DNA of 64,000 nucleotides from an uncultured Bacteroidia bacterium (GTDB lineage Bacteria; Bacteroidota; Bacteroidia; NS11-12g; UBA9320): NCBI GenBank assembly GCA_943789165.1, contig CALSTB010000004.1, positions 62,001 to 126,000 of the forward strand, read 5' to 3'. Shown piece by piece: positions 28,110 to 38,872 of this stretch (position 1 is its first letter; each line of letters starts with the position of its first letter). The notes under the pieces were generated by a model. It saw only the letters and a program-made list of their open reading frames with translations, ran no database searches and was not told where the DNA came from. The position numbers and the translations under genes were made by a program.

Positions 28110-28529
28110 TCAATTGAAAAAATGCACCTGTGATGCATCTGCAATTATCTGAACAGGTTTAGGAAATTCTGCGTGAAGTATCATTGAGTTGGTGTGGTGG
28201 TGTTCCAAATCAGCCAATTTGTTACGGTTCAACAATACCACAGTTGATCGACCATGATGGTCGTGTTTGTCTAAAATCGTGGTGCGGTTAAAGTCGCACT
28301 GCCAATGTGTTTCTCCCATCTCTTCAGTATACGATACATTGATGGTTGGTACTTTGAAATAGTTGTGCTCACCTATGTTTTCGAAATCAAAGACTATCCG
28401 TACGAGGCCACCTTCGAAAAGTAGATCTTCATCTGTAATTCCCATATCCGCGAATGTGATGTTGCCAGAAGTTGGTTCGTCGAAAAATACTTTAATCTCG
28501 CCTTGATTGATGTCTGTTTTAAATGCCAT
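28110..28529 (-). CDS. Hypothetical protein
   Basis: 139 aa ORF. Confidence 0.6.
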   Translation of the reverse strand: MAFKTDINQGEIKVFFDEPTSGNITFADMGITDEDLLFEGGLVRIVFDFENIGEHNYFKVPTINVSYTEEMGETHWQCDFNRTTILDKHDHHGRSTVVLLNRNKLADLEHHHTNSMILHAEFPKPVQIIADASQVHFFN

Positions 28530-28760
28530 GTTTTTGTTTTATGTGTTTTAAATAAAGTTGAAAGGTATTTCAAAAGCGGACGAAGCTTCTGGATAAATTT
28601 CACTTTTAGATATGATTGTTGACAATGGTGGCTCAATGAAATCTCCAATTGGATGCTTCATTTAGACGAAAAACCAATTGTTATTCTTGTTGTTGGTAGA
28701 TAATTAGTATGTCTCCATTGTGATTTTGGTAATTCCTGTGTCATGCCAAGTGGAAAATCA

Positions 28761-28768
28761 TACCTTTG
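28761..28768 (+). promoter_or_regulatory. Candidate -7 box (TACCTTTG) for yidC
   Basis: TAnnTTTG match about 20 bp upstream of the start codon. Confidence 0.4.
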
Positions 28769-28788
28769 CAGCCCGAAAAAAGAAATGA

Positions 28789-30633
28789 ATGGATAAGAAT
28801 TCGATCATCGGTTATGTGCTCATATTTGTCATCTTCGCTGGATGGCTGATGTACAGCTCAAATAAAACTGAATTAGAACAACAGGCTTTTGAAAAAGAGC
28901 AATTACGCGCAGATTCGATCGCTAAAGAGGCTACCATAGATTCTTTAAAGCGAGCGGCCGAAGTGGCGAAAAATGCTCCACAGACAACTACAGAAGCTGT
29001 ACAAGAGGCGGCTGTGGCAACAGTGGTTGATACAACTCCAGAAGTTGTTGCATTACCAGAAACGTTTTATGGAATTAACAATGCCAAAATAGACATCCAG
29101 TTCACAAGTAAAGGTGGGTCGGTGAATAAGGTTGTGTTAACCGAATATCAGCGCGCCGATTCAACTCCTTTGGTTCTGATCGAACCTGGCAGCAACAACT
29201 TTTCGTATACCATTCCGTTAAAATCTGGTGTTGTCGAAACCAAGAATTTAGATTTTACGGTAAAAGAAAAAAGCGATAACCACATCACACTGGAGCATAA
29301 GTTCAGTACAGGAGGTTCTATCGAACAAACCTATACCTTGAATGAAGGCTACTTAGTGGACTACGCGTTTAGGTTAGTCGACTTGCAAGAAAACATCGCA
29401 CGAAAACACAATTCATATTCATTGGCTTGGGACATGCGTTTGCCTTTGCAAGAGCGCAAGCTTGCTAACGAACGTCGTGTTTCAACGGTGTATTATAAGT
29501 ATAAGTCTGAAGACGAACCGGATAATTTGTCTGAGACAAGCGACGACGACGATAACTTACAAGCAGGTATTCAATGGCTGGCATTCAAGCAACAGTTTTT
29601 TATGTCGACGTTGATTTTTCCTGAAGGTTTAGAAGAATCAGGTACAACGATTTCAGTCGAGAAACCAGAAAACGTGGAGTATGTAGGTGAAATGGTTGCA
29701 GATCTTTCATTGCCGTATTCGTTTAATACTTCAGACGAACAGAACATGCAGTGGTACTTCGGACCGAATCATTATAAAACGTTAAAGAAATTTGATATGG
29801 GTCTTGAGGGAACCATACAACTCGGTCACTGGACTTTCAGTTGGGTGAATAAAGCGGTAGTAATTCCAGTATTTCATTGGTTGTCTAAATCGATTAAGAG
29901 TTACGGTCTTATCATCTTGTTGTTAACCTTGATGATCAAGTTGGTCTTAATCTTCCCAATGTACAAGAGTTATTTGTCGACGGCGAAGATGAAACTGTTG
30001 AAGCCGGAACTTGAGGAAATTAAAGAAAAGGCCAACGGTGACATGACTAAGGTACAGCAAGAACAAATGAAGCTGTATAGGAAGGTGGGCGTTAGTCCAT
30101 TTGGTGGTTGCTTACCTCAGTTGGTACAGTTGCCAATCTTGATTGCCTTGTTCAGATTCTTCCCAAGTAGTATCGAACTACGACAAAAGAGTTTCTTGTG
30201 GGCGAAGGATTTAAGTACCTACGATGAATGGTTGAAATTAGGATTCGAAATCCCACTCTTGGGTGATAGCCACATTAGTTTGTTTACTTTATTGATGGCT
30301 GCATCGTCATTGTTATATACGATCTACAACCAGCAAAGTCAAGCAGGTATGAACAACCAAATGAAGTACATCATGTACCTCATGCCGGTTATGTTGTTCT
30401 TCTGGTTCAATAGCTACGCTGCAGGTTTAAGTTATTACTATTTCTTAGCTAACATGATTACGTTTGGTCAAAACTTTATCTTCAGTAAATTCATTGTGGA
30501 TGAAGACAAACTACGTTTACAAATGGAAGCCAACAAGAAAAAGAAGGTAACTGTGAAACAGTCACGATTCCAAAAGAAATTGGAAGAGATGGCTAAGAAA
30601 CGAGGAGTAGATCCTAAGAAACTTAAGCGATAG
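28789..30633 (+). CDS. yidC: Membrane protein insertase YidC
   Basis: SPFGGCLPQLVQLPILIALFRFFPSSIELRQ; N-terminal TM plus periplasmic domain. Confidence 0.96.
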   Translation: MDKNSIIGYVLIFVIFAGWLMYSSNKTELEQQAFEKEQLRADSIAKEATIDSLKRAAEVAKNAPQTTTEAVQEAAVATVVDTTPEVVALPETFYGINNAKIDIQFTSKGGSVNKVVLTEYQRADSTPLVLIEPGSNNFSYTIPLKSGVVETKNLDFTVKEKSDNHITLEHKFSTGGSIEQTYTLNEGYLVDYAFRLVDLQENIARKHNSYSLAWDMRLPLQERKLANERRVSTVYYKYKSEDEPDNLSETSDDDDNLQAGIQWLAFKQQFFMSTLIFPEGLEESGTTISVEKPENVEYVGEMVADLSLPYSFNTSDEQNMQWYFGPNHYKTLKKFDMGLEGTIQLGHWTFSWVNKAVVIPVFHWLSKSIKSYGLIILLLTLMIKLVLIFPMYKSYLSTAKMKLLKPELEEIKEKANGDMTKVQQEQMKLYRKVGVSPFGGCLPQLVQLPILIALFRFFPSSIELRQKSFLWAKDLSTYDEWLKLGFEIPLLGDSHISLFTLLMAASSLLYTIYNQQSQAGMNNQMKYIMYLMPVMLFFWFNSYAAGLSYYYFLANMITFGQNFIFSKFIVDEDKLRLQMEANKKKKVTVKQSRFQKKLEEMAKKRGVDPKKLKR

Positions 30634-30634
30634 T

Positions 30635-31777
30635 TTAACCTTTTTCGAGTTTTCTAAAACGCTCAAGCCATTCTTTATTGGTAAGGCTTAATTTGGTGTT
30701 GTAATTCATCGTCCAAAACTGTGAAACCGCATGTTGTATGGGGATGTTGGTCAACGATTGGTCACGTAAAAAGTGTACCAATTTTAGCATGCGAAATCCA
30801 TTGAGCCAACGATAGATGGCCTGTCTGAATAACACATCTGATTTGGTTTGTTTTGTGAATTGTATGAGGGCTTTTTGAAACTTCTGATGCGTCAAAAACA
30901 GTTGAATGTCAGTGGGCATTTGGTTCACGTCTAAACCAGTTTCCATTGTAGCCTTCTCTATCAATTGGATACACTTTCGAATCTCAGCATAAATCGTTGG
31001 ATGATATGTGTAATACGTTTTGCAAATACTTTCGTCAAACTTGGCAACGGCATGACCTGTCCCAAACGGTACTCTGTCAGACGTCCTAGACGACGGATAC
31101 ACCACACAATTGTTTATTTCAAAAACCTGTCGATAAGGTATCAGTTTATGTAGAAAGTAAAAGTCTTCTCCAGCCTTTCGTTGGTTCATGCCTCCAAATT
31201 GTTGATAGGTGTCGGCACGCACTGCCATGGAAGAGCCGATCGTTTGGTAGGCATAAGGATATCCTGTGTATTTCAATCCTTGATAATGATAGCGAAGGAA
31301 TAACTCATAGTCGACAATCGCCTCTGAAGACAGGTTGTTGTGCTCAAAGTAAATGGTTGCTACATCATGATTTGGATTTGCTTCAAACGCATCTTCGATG
31401 GCCGTCAGATAGTTCTCAGTACAGGTGCAGTCGGCATCATAACAAATTAGAATGCTGTCGTGTTTGCCTTCTGCCAATTCAAAGCCGTGGTCCATTCCTG
31501 TTTTGCGTGCGTTTCCAACACCAGCTATTTTGTTTGGAACGTCTTTGATATTAAGGATTTCTAACTCTATCCATGCGGGTTTGGTGCTTTGCCAGTTTCT
31601 GATTTCTTGAAGACTCCGCTCATTTTGTTGGATGACAGCTGGTTCGCAGTCCAGTTCTGAATTGACAACAACAATAACCGTAACGGGTAGGGTAGGAGGA
31701 TTGCAATCAGCGATGCTTTGCAAACTTGAAACAACATTCGGTTCATTATAGCAAGGTATGACAACGAATAGTTTCAC
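30635..31777 (-). CDS. Family 2 glycosyltransferase (GTG start, VKLFVVIPCYNEPN)
   Basis: VIPCYNEPNVVSSLQSI, DADCTCTENYL. Confidence 0.85.
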   Translation of the reverse strand: MKLFVVIPCYNEPNVVSSLQSIADCNPPTLPVTVIVVVNSELDCEPAVIQQNERSLQEIRNWQSTKPAWIELEILNIKDVPNKIAGVGNARKTGMDHGFELAEGKHDSILICYDADCTCTENYLTAIEDAFEANPNHDVATIYFEHNNLSSEAIVDYELFLRYHYQGLKYTGYPYAYQTIGSSMAVRADTYQQFGGMNQRKAGEDFYFLHKLIPYRQVFEINNCVVYPSSRTSDRVPFGTGHAVAKFDESICKTYYTYHPTIYAEIRKCIQLIEKATMETGLDVNQMPTDIQLFLTHQKFQKALIQFTKQTKSDVLFRQAIYRWLNGFRMLKLVHFLRDQSLTNIPIQHAVSQFWTMNYNTKLSLTNKEWLERFRKLEKG

Positions 31778-31794
31778 AGAAATTGAGGATAAGG

Positions 31795-32424
31795 CTATGG
31801 ATACAAACGTGAACGCACCCACTGTCCGTTTTGATCGGTATACACCAATCGGTCGTGTAAGCGACTAGCGCGACCTTGCCAGAACTCAAAAGTATGTGGT
31901 TTGATGGCGTAACCTCCCCAATGTTCAGGTCGTTTAATAGGGTTGGATTTATAGAATTCCGTTAATTCTTGATACTTCGTGTCCAACTCCTCTCGATTTT
32001 TCATGGGAGCACTCTGTGTTGAGGCAATCGCCCCAATCTGGCTTTCCACCGGTCGGCTATAAAAGTACTCATCCGACATGTCAGCCGACACCTTGGTTGC
32101 TGTGCCATCGATTCTGACCTGCCTTTGTTGTTGACCCCAGAAGAACAAAATGGAAATATTTGGGTTGTGTGCCAACGCTTTGCCTTTCGCACTTAGATAG
32201 TTGGTGTAAAAAATAAATTCTTCGTTCAGTACTTCTTTGAGTAACACGATCCGAGTTTGCGGATGGTTGTTATCAGCAGTACTAATGGTCATAATGTTGG
32301 GCTCTGGTTCAGTTTGTTTGGCATCTTCAAACCAGCGTGCAAATAAATCAAATGGGTTGTTTCCTGCGTGATCTTCTAGCAGTTCAAATTTGTTGTAATC
32401 GACCCGTTGATCTTTTAAATCCAT
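31795..32424 (-). CDS. pdxH: Pyridoxamine 5'-phosphate oxidase
   Basis: TADNNHPQTRIVLLKEV…FYTNYLSAKGKAL…FWQGRASRLHDR. Confidence 0.95.
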   Translation of the reverse strand: MDLKDQRVDYNKFELLEDHAGNNPFDLFARWFEDAKQTEPEPNIMTISTADNNHPQTRIVLLKEVLNEEFIFYTNYLSAKGKALAHNPNISILFFWGQQQRQVRIDGTATKVSADMSDEYFYSRPVESQIGAIASTQSAPMKNREELDTKYQELTEFYKSNPIKRPEHWGGYAIKPHTFEFWQGRASRLHDRLVYTDQNGQWVRSRLYP

Positions 32425-32426
32425 GT

Positions 32427-33758
32427 TTACCTCCTTCCAAGTTTGGGCATATTCGGCATACGACGTCCAGGTTTCATTTTATTAAAACTCTTCATCATCT
32501 TGCGCATTTCGTCAAACTGCTTCATCAATTTGTTCACTTCGGTAATGCTGTTTCCACTACCGTTAGCAATACGTTTACGTCTTGATCCATCAATGATTTC
32601 AGGATTCTCACGTTCTTGAACTGTCATTGATTTTATGATTGCCTCAACTCCTTTGAAAGAGTCATCAGAAATGTCAACGTCCTTTATGGCTTTACCAACG
32701 CCAGGGATCATACCCATCAAATCCTTGATGTTCCCCATTTTTTTGATCTGCTCTAATTGTTTGAGGAAATCATCAAAGTTGAACTGATTCTTACGAATCT
32801 TCCGTTGAATGCGTTCTGCTTCTTCTTGGTCGTACGAATCTTGTGCTTTCTCAACAAGGGAAACAATGTCACCCATTCCCAAGATTCTGTTCGCCATACG
32901 GTCTGGATGGAAAACAGACAATGCATCCATTTTTTCACCGTTACTGACAAACTTTATAGGTTTGTTAACGACACTCTTTATAGATAGAGCAGCACCACCT
33001 CGTGTGTCACCGTCTAATTTCGTTAATACAACCCCACTAAAATCCAATACATCGTTAAAGGCTTTGGCTGTGTTCACGGCATCCTGACCAGTCATGGAAT
33101 CAACCACAAACAAAATCTCATTTGGGTTAACCGCTTTTTTAACGTCGCCAATTTCTTTCATCATCGCCTCATCAACACTTAACCGACCCGCGGTATCAAT
33201 GATGACTAGATTATGTTGATGTTGTTTGGCGTATTTGATTGCGTTTTTAGCAATGTCAACTGGGTTTTTATTGCCTTCCTCAGCGTAAACGGCAACTTCA
33301 ACCTGTTCTCCTAGTACTTTTAATTGATCAATCGCCGCTGGACGATATACGTCACCTGCCACCAACAAAGGATTCCGTCCCTTGCTTTTTATGTATCGCG
33401 CAAACTTACCCGAGAACGTCGTTTTACCCGATCCTTGTAAACCAGCTATTAAAATGACTGCAGGACTTCCAGATAGATTTACCTCTTCTGTTTTACCGCC
33501 AAGCAAATCGGTTAATTCGTCGCTAACAATTTTGGTCATTAATTGACCCGGTGAAACACTGGTCAATACATTTTGACCTAATGCTTCATCCTTTACTCTA
33601 TTGGTAAAGTCCTTGGCGATTTTATAGTTAACGTCGGCGTCGATAAGAGCACGACGAATGTCTTTCACCGTTTCCGCAACGTTAATTTCTGATATCGAAC
33701 CCTGGCCTTTTAGGGTCTTAAATGCTTTCTCTAACTTACTTGATAAATTATCGAACAT
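32427..33758 (-). CDS. ffh: Signal recognition particle protein Ffh
   Basis: GLQGSGKTTFSGKFA, DTAGRL, TKLDGDTRGGAALS, Met-rich M domain. Confidence 0.96.
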   Translation of the reverse strand: MFDNLSSKLEKAFKTLKGQGSISEINVAETVKDIRRALIDADVNYKIAKDFTNRVKDEALGQNVLTSVSPGQLMTKIVSDELTDLLGGKTEEVNLSGSPAVILIAGLQGSGKTTFSGKFARYIKSKGRNPLLVAGDVYRPAAIDQLKVLGEQVEVAVYAEEGNKNPVDIAKNAIKYAKQHQHNLVIIDTAGRLSVDEAMMKEIGDVKKAVNPNEILFVVDSMTGQDAVNTAKAFNDVLDFSGVVLTKLDGDTRGGAALSIKSVVNKPIKFVSNGEKMDALSVFHPDRMANRILGMGDIVSLVEKAQDSYDQEEAERIQRKIRKNQFNFDDFLKQLEQIKKMGNIKDLMGMIPGVGKAIKDVDISDDSFKGVEAIIKSMTVQERENPEIIDGSRRKRIANGSGNSITEVNKLMKQFDEMRKMMKSFNKMKPGRRMPNMPKLGRR

Positions 33759-33777
33759 GGATGTAATTATTGGAGTG

Positions 33778-33810
33778 CAAACATAGCAAATACATAGGTA
33801 GAATAACAAA
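33778..33810 (-). promoter_or_regulatory. Bacteroidota-type promoter for ffh: -33 TTTG, 21 nt spacer, -7 TATGTTTG
   Basis: Reverse strand TTTG (33807-33810) and TATGTTTG (33778-33785). Confidence 0.55.
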
Positions 33811-33838
33811 AAAAGGCCGCCTTTTCAGGCAGCCTTTA
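33811..33838. terminator. Stem-loop terminator between ffh and the T9SS protein gene
   Basis: AAAGGCCGCCTtttcAGGCAGCCTTT. Confidence 0.6.
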
Positions 33839-33854
33839 AACGATTGACAATTTG

Positions 33855-36800
33855 TCATCGCATTAGCCTAACAAGACCTTTTTTATCGTAAACAACTCTA
33901 TCTAAGCCACTGATACGGATGTGGTATAAGTAACTCTCCATTTCGCAATCTTTTCCGTTGTATGTGCCGTCCCAACCTTCTTTTACATCGTTGGTGCTAA
34001 ACAATTCTTCACCCCATCGATTGTAAATAATCATTTCATATTCTCTGTAGGTGCCATCGTGTAATAAATACATGAATTGTGCTGAAGGACGGAAAACAGG
34101 GTTGTGGTCATCTTCATTTGGACTAAATGCATTTGGAATCCAAACCAGAGATGAACCAATTAAGGTAATTTCGTTTGATGTACTAGTAACGGCAGTATCA
34201 AAAGAAACTGCGATGATTCTGAACACATACTCACCGTCAATATCTTCGTGAGACTCTTTGTCGACATAAGCTGTTTGACTGCCAGGCACTTGAGCGATGG
34301 TTTCAAACGTGCCATTATCTAGAATTTGTACTTCATAATAATTTACGTCATCATCCCATTGTTCGTAAGCCGTCCACGACAATTGACTCATGTCATTCAT
34401 GTAAAAACCTTCAAGAATCATTGGCAAACCGATGTTGCCGACAATGCCTTTCACGTTACAGTGGTCAATGGTTTGTACGGTGTACATAAAGTGCTGAGTA
34501 TTTACATCTACATCAGCATCTGTGAATGCAGTGCCGCTTAAGACTTTTGAATCTAGAACTGCATTACCTACTGCATCTCTTTTACACACAAGGTATTGAT
34601 GCGGGTGCGCAAATAGACTCGTATCCCAAGTTACTTGTATCTCTTTGTTTTGAGCCACAGTAGCCACTTTTACGTCCATTGGAATTCCGTTAAGAATATA
34701 GTTCGGTCTGTTGCCTTCGAAGTTCGATGTAGAGATTAAATCACCATTCGTAGCTTCAATTCTGTAGATATAGTCTTGATCACAAAGTAGCTTGTCTGTA
34801 TAGTTATGTGTCGTACCATTTACAGAGGCTATTTTGTTAAATGTTATTCCGTCATCGCTTCTTAATATGTTGTAAGCATTTACGTTACTCCATCCACTGT
34901 ACGAAGTCCAATCAAGTTCTAGTTCAAACATGGCTCCCTTGGTTACCGTTAATATAACCGGACAATGTGCAATTGAGGAAACGCCAGTTTCGTCGCATCT
35001 GTTGGTGTGCGACATGCTAAAGCAACGTGCTTGTTTGATGTCCGCATAAGGGACAATAGTACTTGTATCTGCGTTTGGCGCGTTTTGATAAACCGTTTGT
35101 AACGTTTGGTTGTCGATTATCGAAGAAAATGCGATAAAATCAGGGTCTATCTTATTCCATTGAATTTCAATTTCATTGTTGGAGTGAATCGATACAACTT
35201 TGATATCGCCATCTGGAATTTGGTTCACACTTTTAATGGTAATGGCTGTGTCTAATATTCCACGACAACCATTAATATCCACAACATCTAAGCTCACTGG
35301 GTTGCGACCTTCTTGTGTGAAAGAATAACTGTATTGCGCTGATAACGTCGTGTCAACAACTGTATTATTGACCGTCCAGATGTAATTCAAAATACCCACT
35401 TTGCTCAACGCATTAGCTTTAAAGTCTGTGCTTTCGTTTTTACACGGCGTAACCATGATTTGTACAGCAGCAATTGGGTTGTCGTTCACTTTAATCTTAA
35501 AAGTGCTGGTGTCTGAGCAATTGTTTTCGTTTGTCACCACTAGTTCTAACACGTGGTTTCCAGGAGCGGAAATTGAAGGACTTACCGAGTTTGACGTAGA
35601 AATTTCCACGTCATCCAAAAGCCAACTTCTTGAAGTAATGTTGAGGCTCTCATCTGCTAATGCGACTTGAACAGGAGAACAGCCTTCAATTTCCTTATCC
35701 GATGGAATTGCTGTAGGGGTTTTTAATACATGAACTGTATCGCTGCTTTCAAGGGCAGCAGCACAACCCAGACTATCTTTTACATATAAGCTTGGAATAT
35801 ATCGTTGTGACATACCAGTGTTTTGAACTCTGTATGTATGGTTGTTGAAATAGGTTGAATCAAGAGGTGTATTGTCATCAAAATTCAGGTAGAACTCAGC
35901 GGCGTCGATACTCTTATTGATAAAATCAACTTGCAAAGGCTCACATCCAACGAAGTTCTTAATTTCAAAATCAGGCACTGGCCCAAATACTTTGATGGCA
36001 TCTTTAATGGTGATTTCATCCGAACATCCCAAATAACTTTTAGAAACTAAAGTCACGTCAAAACCATTGCTGAAACCGGTATTTCTATGGTAGATATTGG
36101 CAATAAACTCATCAGTGGTGGTGATTGAAGAACCATCCCCAAAATTCCAGAAGAAGGTATCTGCGTTTTCAGACAAGGTGTTGAATTGTGCGTATGCAGG
36201 TGCACAGAATAAATGCGTATCAGCCATTTCGAATTCACTTCTAACGACTATTGAGCGCACTGTCTTAGTAGCAGTATCGAAACATTGGTTGTTCTTAGAA
36301 GCAATTAATTGAATTTCATATAAGGCATCGTCACGTAAAATCAATCGATTAGGTACGACTGACTGGCGCAATGAATATTTACCTGGAGAATTAATCTTCC
36401 ATTTGTAAGAAGTTGGGTTTAACGACGATCTGTTTGTTAATGGAATTGAGTCAAAAGCACAAACCGAATCGTTTGGAATAGTGAAGTCAGCTTTTACTCC
36501 AGCATATATGATTTCAGAGTAATTGTTGTATTGACAATTCGTACTGTTAAATATCTGAACATAAATTCTGTATGTGCCACGGTCGTTAAACACGAACCTA
36601 GGTGTACTTGTGTTGCCATCAATTATGTCAACATTTCTAGAAGGACTAGCTGTCCATGTATATTGTAAACTGTCGGAGGCATCACCGAAATGTTCGTTTT
36701 GAGCGATTTGGAATCTAGGCTTTACGTTGAATGGAAGGCATCCATCATTGTTGTCAAGAACAACTTTACCAGAAACACCATTTATGTGTAATAGGGCAGG

Positions 36801-38690
36801 AGCAAGGATGGAGTCTTTACAGCCATCACTTATTTGGTGGTTGTATTTTACAGAATAGGCACCAGGCTTCGTAAGCTTTATGGTTGTACTGCTTCCCGTG
36901 TCAATTTTCAAATCATGTTTGTCACCATGTAAGTCATGGGTCAATTGCCAAGAATGAAGGAATGGAGCGAAGTCTGGAGTTGTCTTAGCCGTAATCGTTA
37001 CTTCATCACCGGCGCAAACTGCTGAGTCATTTAACTCAAAGTCTTTGTGTGGTTCAATAATATGAATGAACTGCTTTTTTGGAAGTGAATCGATACATCC
37101 GATAAGGTTACCAGCATATAAGGTTACGATGTAATAACCCGGTTTAGAAAACGATTGCTCGATGTTTCTTCCTCCACCTTTGTTGTATATCGTTTTGCCA
37201 TCTAAATCGTACACGACCCAGTAAAAGCTGTCAGGTGATATATAAGAACTGGCTGGTGTGATGCTTGTAAGTTTAATGTTTTGATTGACACATCCGATGC
37301 GTTCGTTGCTCGTCATGGTTGGTCGGATTGAGTCAACGCGAATGAATTGACGGACCATGAAAGTGTCTTTACATCCAAAAGGATCCTGAGCAATTAGCTC
37401 TACGTTATATCGACCCCAATCAGGAGAAGGAAAGACCAAATTGGTGTCTTTTGAACTTGAAATGGTTTTGCCATTATCACCACTCACCGACCAACGATAG
37501 GTCAATGGTGCGTCTTGGTATGATGTGCTTGTATTGGTGATGTGTGTAAGGTGAGGCGTATAGCAATGAAAATTATCGGTACTAGTAAAATCAGCATCTA
37601 ACGTTTTCACTTTAACGGCATCCGCTATATTCACTTGTGAGAAACATCCCGCATAGTTTAACAGTAGTTTGACGTCATATTCTCCTGCTGCCTTGTACAA
37701 CAGATCAATCTTGGTTTTTGAAATTTGGGTTGTGTCTGGATCTCCTTCAAACGACCATAAGTATTGTCCGTTCTTAATTGGATTTTTAACCGAGATACTG
37801 GTTTTATTTTTCAAACATAGAACGCTGTCTTGAATGTTTAAATCGATTTTGATAGAATCACCAAAATTGAGATAGTTTTCTTTGGTTAGTTCATGCGTAC
37901 AACCGTGTTCGGTCTGAACAGCGAATGACACATTGTATCCTCCAGGAACGACGTACCGTACACTTGGAGGAACAATACCCGTTGCAAAAGCGCGGTTCGA
38001 ACCTGGAAGCCTCCACTCGGTATTGGTAATGTTTTCTCCATCACTGTCAATGGTCGCTGCTAACTGCACATGTTTAGTAACACAACCAGAGGTGTTGTCC
38101 GCAGTAAAATCTAAATGAACATCGGGATATACTACCGCAACGTGTTTAAATTCTGAAACGTCGCGACAACCAAATGAGTCGGTTACCACGAGATTTATGT
38201 TCTTTTCACCAACTGTTTTAAACTGATGTATTAAGGTGTTGCCAGCGTTGAAATAATTTGTGCCGTCTACTACCCAGCTAATCTGTTTTGTGTTTGGAGT
38301 TGTGTTAACTAGCGTAACTGTGTCAGGACCATCACAAAGTATTCGACGAGAAATTGAATAACTTAATTTTGGCTTACCTAATATTTTGGCAATACCATTT
38401 TCTGCGACTAAGCATTGGTTGCCATTAGGGAAAGTGACTTTTACTTGAACATTAACAGTTTGCGGCGTCAGGAAAAACTCGTAGACCGTATCGGTGTTTG
38501 CAACAAAACCTTTTCCGAAATCCCATAAGTAGGAGGAACCGTTTGGAGCACCGATAAGTTTAAAATTTACAATACCAGGAGCGCATTGTGTTTGTTTGTC
38601 AACCGTAAGTTTTAAGTTGGAGCACTGCGAAAAAGCAGCCAGCGGCAGGAACACCGCAATAAGCGTTGTAGTTAATAATTTTCTCATCAA
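33855..38690 (-). CDS. Giant PKD-repeat surface protein with gliding-motility/T9SS type B C-terminal domain
   Basis: 1611 aa; repeated PKD-like segments; C-terminal IPNAFSPNEDDHNPVFRP…IYNRWGEELFSTNDVKEGWDGTYNGK. Confidence 0.9.
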   Translation of the reverse strand: MMRKLLTTTLIAVFLPLAAFSQCSNLKLTVDKQTQCAPGIVNFKLIGAPNGSSYLWDFGKGFVANTDTVYEFFLTPQTVNVQVKVTFPNGNQCLVAENGIAKILGKPKLSYSISRRILCDGPDTVTLVNTTPNTKQISWVVDGTNYFNAGNTLIHQFKTVGEKNINLVVTDSFGCRDVSEFKHVAVVYPDVHLDFTADNTSGCVTKHVQLAATIDSDGENITNTEWRLPGSNRAFATGIVPPSVRYVVPGGYNVSFAVQTEHGCTHELTKENYLNFGDSIKIDLNIQDSVLCLKNKTSISVKNPIKNGQYLWSFEGDPDTTQISKTKIDLLYKAAGEYDVKLLLNYAGCFSQVNIADAVKVKTLDADFTSTDNFHCYTPHLTHITNTSTSYQDAPLTYRWSVSGDNGKTISSSKDTNLVFPSPDWGRYNVELIAQDPFGCKDTFMVRQFIRVDSIRPTMTSNERIGCVNQNIKLTSITPASSYISPDSFYWVVYDLDGKTIYNKGGGRNIEQSFSKPGYYIVTLYAGNLIGCIDSLPKKQFIHIIEPHKDFELNDSAVCAGDEVTITAKTTPDFAPFLHSWQLTHDLHGDKHDLKIDTGSSTTIKLTKPGAYSVKYNHQISDGCKDSILAPALLHINGVSGKVVLDNNDGCLPFNVKPRFQIAQNEHFGDASDSLQYTWTASPSRNVDIIDGNTSTPRFVFNDRGTYRIYVQIFNSTNCQYNNYSEIIYAGVKADFTIPNDSVCAFDSIPLTNRSSLNPTSYKWKINSPGKYSLRQSVVPNRLILRDDALYEIQLIASKNNQCFDTATKTVRSIVVRSEFEMADTHLFCAPAYAQFNTLSENADTFFWNFGDGSSITTTDEFIANIYHRNTGFSNGFDVTLVSKSYLGCSDEITIKDAIKVFGPVPDFEIKNFVGCEPLQVDFINKSIDAAEFYLNFDDNTPLDSTYFNNHTYRVQNTGMSQRYIPSLYVKDSLGCAAALESSDTVHVLKTPTAIPSDKEIEGCSPVQVALADESLNITSRSWLLDDVEISTSNSVSPSISAPGNHVLELVVTNENNCSDTSTFKIKVNDNPIAAVQIMVTPCKNESTDFKANALSKVGILNYIWTVNNTVVDTTLSAQYSYSFTQEGRNPVSLDVVDINGCRGILDTAITIKSVNQIPDGDIKVVSIHSNNEIEIQWNKIDPDFIAFSSIIDNQTLQTVYQNAPNADTSTIVPYADIKQARCFSMSHTNRCDETGVSSIAHCPVILTVTKGAMFELELDWTSYSGWSNVNAYNILRSDDGITFNKIASVNGTTHNYTDKLLCDQDYIYRIEATNGDLISTSNFEGNRPNYILNGIPMDVKVATVAQNKEIQVTWDTSLFAHPHQYLVCKRDAVGNAVLDSKVLSGTAFTDADVDVNTQHFMYTVQTIDHCNVKGIVGNIGLPMILEGFYMNDMSQLSWTAYEQWDDDVNYYEVQILDNGTFETIAQVPGSQTAYVDKESHEDIDGEYVFRIIAVSFDTAVTSTSNEITLIGSSLVWIPNAFSPNEDDHNPVFRPSAQFMYLLHDGTYREYEMIIYNRWGEELFSTNDVKEGWDGTYNGKDCEMESYLYHIRISGLDRVVYDKKGLVRLMR

Positions 38691-38872
38691 AGTGCTGACC
38701 TTTTAGTAGTAGTAGTCGCATTGTCAGCAGTACAAAGGAAACAAATTTATCTGATATCCACAAACTATTAACATTTTTTATCTGGTTCAGTTAAGGTTAA
38801 TGGCATACTTCTCTTGACTAAAAAGCCCAATTCTGTTGATAATTATGATAAATTCGCAGCTTAATATTTTTT

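Noticed and set aside
37980-38010. tRNA-like GGTTCGAACC
   Set aside because: Inside the coding frame of the giant PKD protein with no cloverleaf around it.
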